A program made the position numbers and the translations under genes. The notes beneath the pieces were generated by a model. It ran no database searches. It saw nothing but the letters and a program-made list of their open reading frames with translations, and was not told the DNA's origin. Positions 63,810 through 64,000 of a stretch of 64,000 nt of DNA are shown one piece after another (the first letter of the stretch is position 1; every line of letters begins with the position of its first letter). This DNA comes from Devosia enhydra (GTDB lineage Bacteria; Pseudomonadota; Alphaproteobacteria; Rhizobiales; Devosiaceae), in the NCBI RefSeq assembly GCF_900119845.1, contig NZ_FPKU01000001.1, positions 248,001 through 312,000 on the forward strand, in the 5' to 3' direction.

Positions 63810-64000
63810 ATGGCTAAGGAAAAGTTTTCCCGCACTAAGCCGCACTGCAACATCGGCACCATTGGTCACGTCGACCACGGGAAGACGTCGCTGACCGCTG
63901 CGATCACCAAGGTGCTGGCTGAGACCGGTGGCGCGACCTTCAAGGCCTACGACCAGATCGACGCTGCCCCCGAAGAGAAGGCCCGCGGCATCACCATCAA
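63810..64000 (+). CDS. tuf: Elongation factor Tu, partial (cut by right edge)
   Basis: The 63 residues visible begin [33 protein letters not shown] and reach the switch I region [15 protein letters not shown]-Tu delivers aminoacyl-tRNA. GGAG lies about 8 bases upstream. It is 120 bp after fusA in the standard str order. Confidence 0.97.
   Translation, partial: MAKEKFSRTKPHCNIGTIGHVDHGKTSLTAAITKVLAETGGATFKAYDQIDAAPEEKARGITI

Overview
The window looks like a chromosomal segment of a high-GC alphaproteobacterium, most likely a Hyphomicrobiales (Rhizobiales) member; a Devosia-like lineage is my guess only. The reasons are the recA-alaS order, a GAAC-N7-GAAC-type LexA box, an EcfG-type promoter ahead of a csbD gene, DUF1127 and DUF2336 proteins, and the rhizobial style of the ribosomal/RNA polymerase cluster. 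GTG and TTG start codons are common. No prophage, insertion sequence, CRISPR array or recognisable defence island is visible.

Layout. 1-3 kb: a minus-strand operon rpe-fosX-purB-GNAT (the GNAT gene runs off the left edge). 3-8 kb: ccdA, a CelD/BcsL-type acetyltransferase, radC, map, a molybdopterin-binding-domain protein, gpt and tRNA-Leu. 8-13 kb: accessory genes (small secreted protein, M81 peptidase, ASCH-like protein, EcfG-driven csbD, a membrane protein with an overlapping partner) and a composite intergenic repeat. 13-17 kb: a TetR/reductase pair around a perfect operator, then a gluconate / pentose-phosphate group (gluconokinase, SDR, 6-phosphogluconate dehydrogenase) and a second copy of the composite repeat. 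17-25 kb: VOC protein, secreted proteins, nitroreductase, lytic transglycosylase, DUF2336 protein, NAD kinase, tRNA-Thr, DUF188 protein and a lipoprotein made of an Asn-rich hexapeptide repeat. 25-30 kb: glutathione-dependent formaldehyde dehydrogenase, recA, alaS. 30-41 kb: EamA transporter, a GDPD phosphodiesterase coupled to a ClpP-like exported protein, a TrmH-type rRNA methylase, tRNA-Tyr, an AraC regulator divergent from a Gly-rich autotransporter, and two overlapping glycosyltransferases. 41-45 kb: tRNA-Gly, two small proteins, then an XRE-cupin regulator with kbl-tdh (threonine to glycine plus acetyl-CoA). 45.5-64 kb: tRNA-Trp, a 2.1-kb non-translational insert, then secE-nusG-rplKA-rplJL-rpoBC and rpsL-rpsG-fusA-tuf (tuf is cut by the right edge).

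Main points for a second look: ribosomal protein S12 carries Arg at position 88 where Lys is usual, a substitution linked elsewhere to streptomycin resistance; threonine dehydrogenase lacks all four structural-zinc cysteines; a long two-part stem-loop sits directly upstream of a 48-residue DUF1127 gene inside the tRNA-Trp/secE gap; the two intergenic loci near 11.3 and 17.1 kb contain related modules in opposite orientations, like a MITE-type element; several operators and promoters are unusually clear (TetR, XRE-kbl, LexA-recA, EcfG-csbD). I did not find a convincing wholly new multi-gene system.
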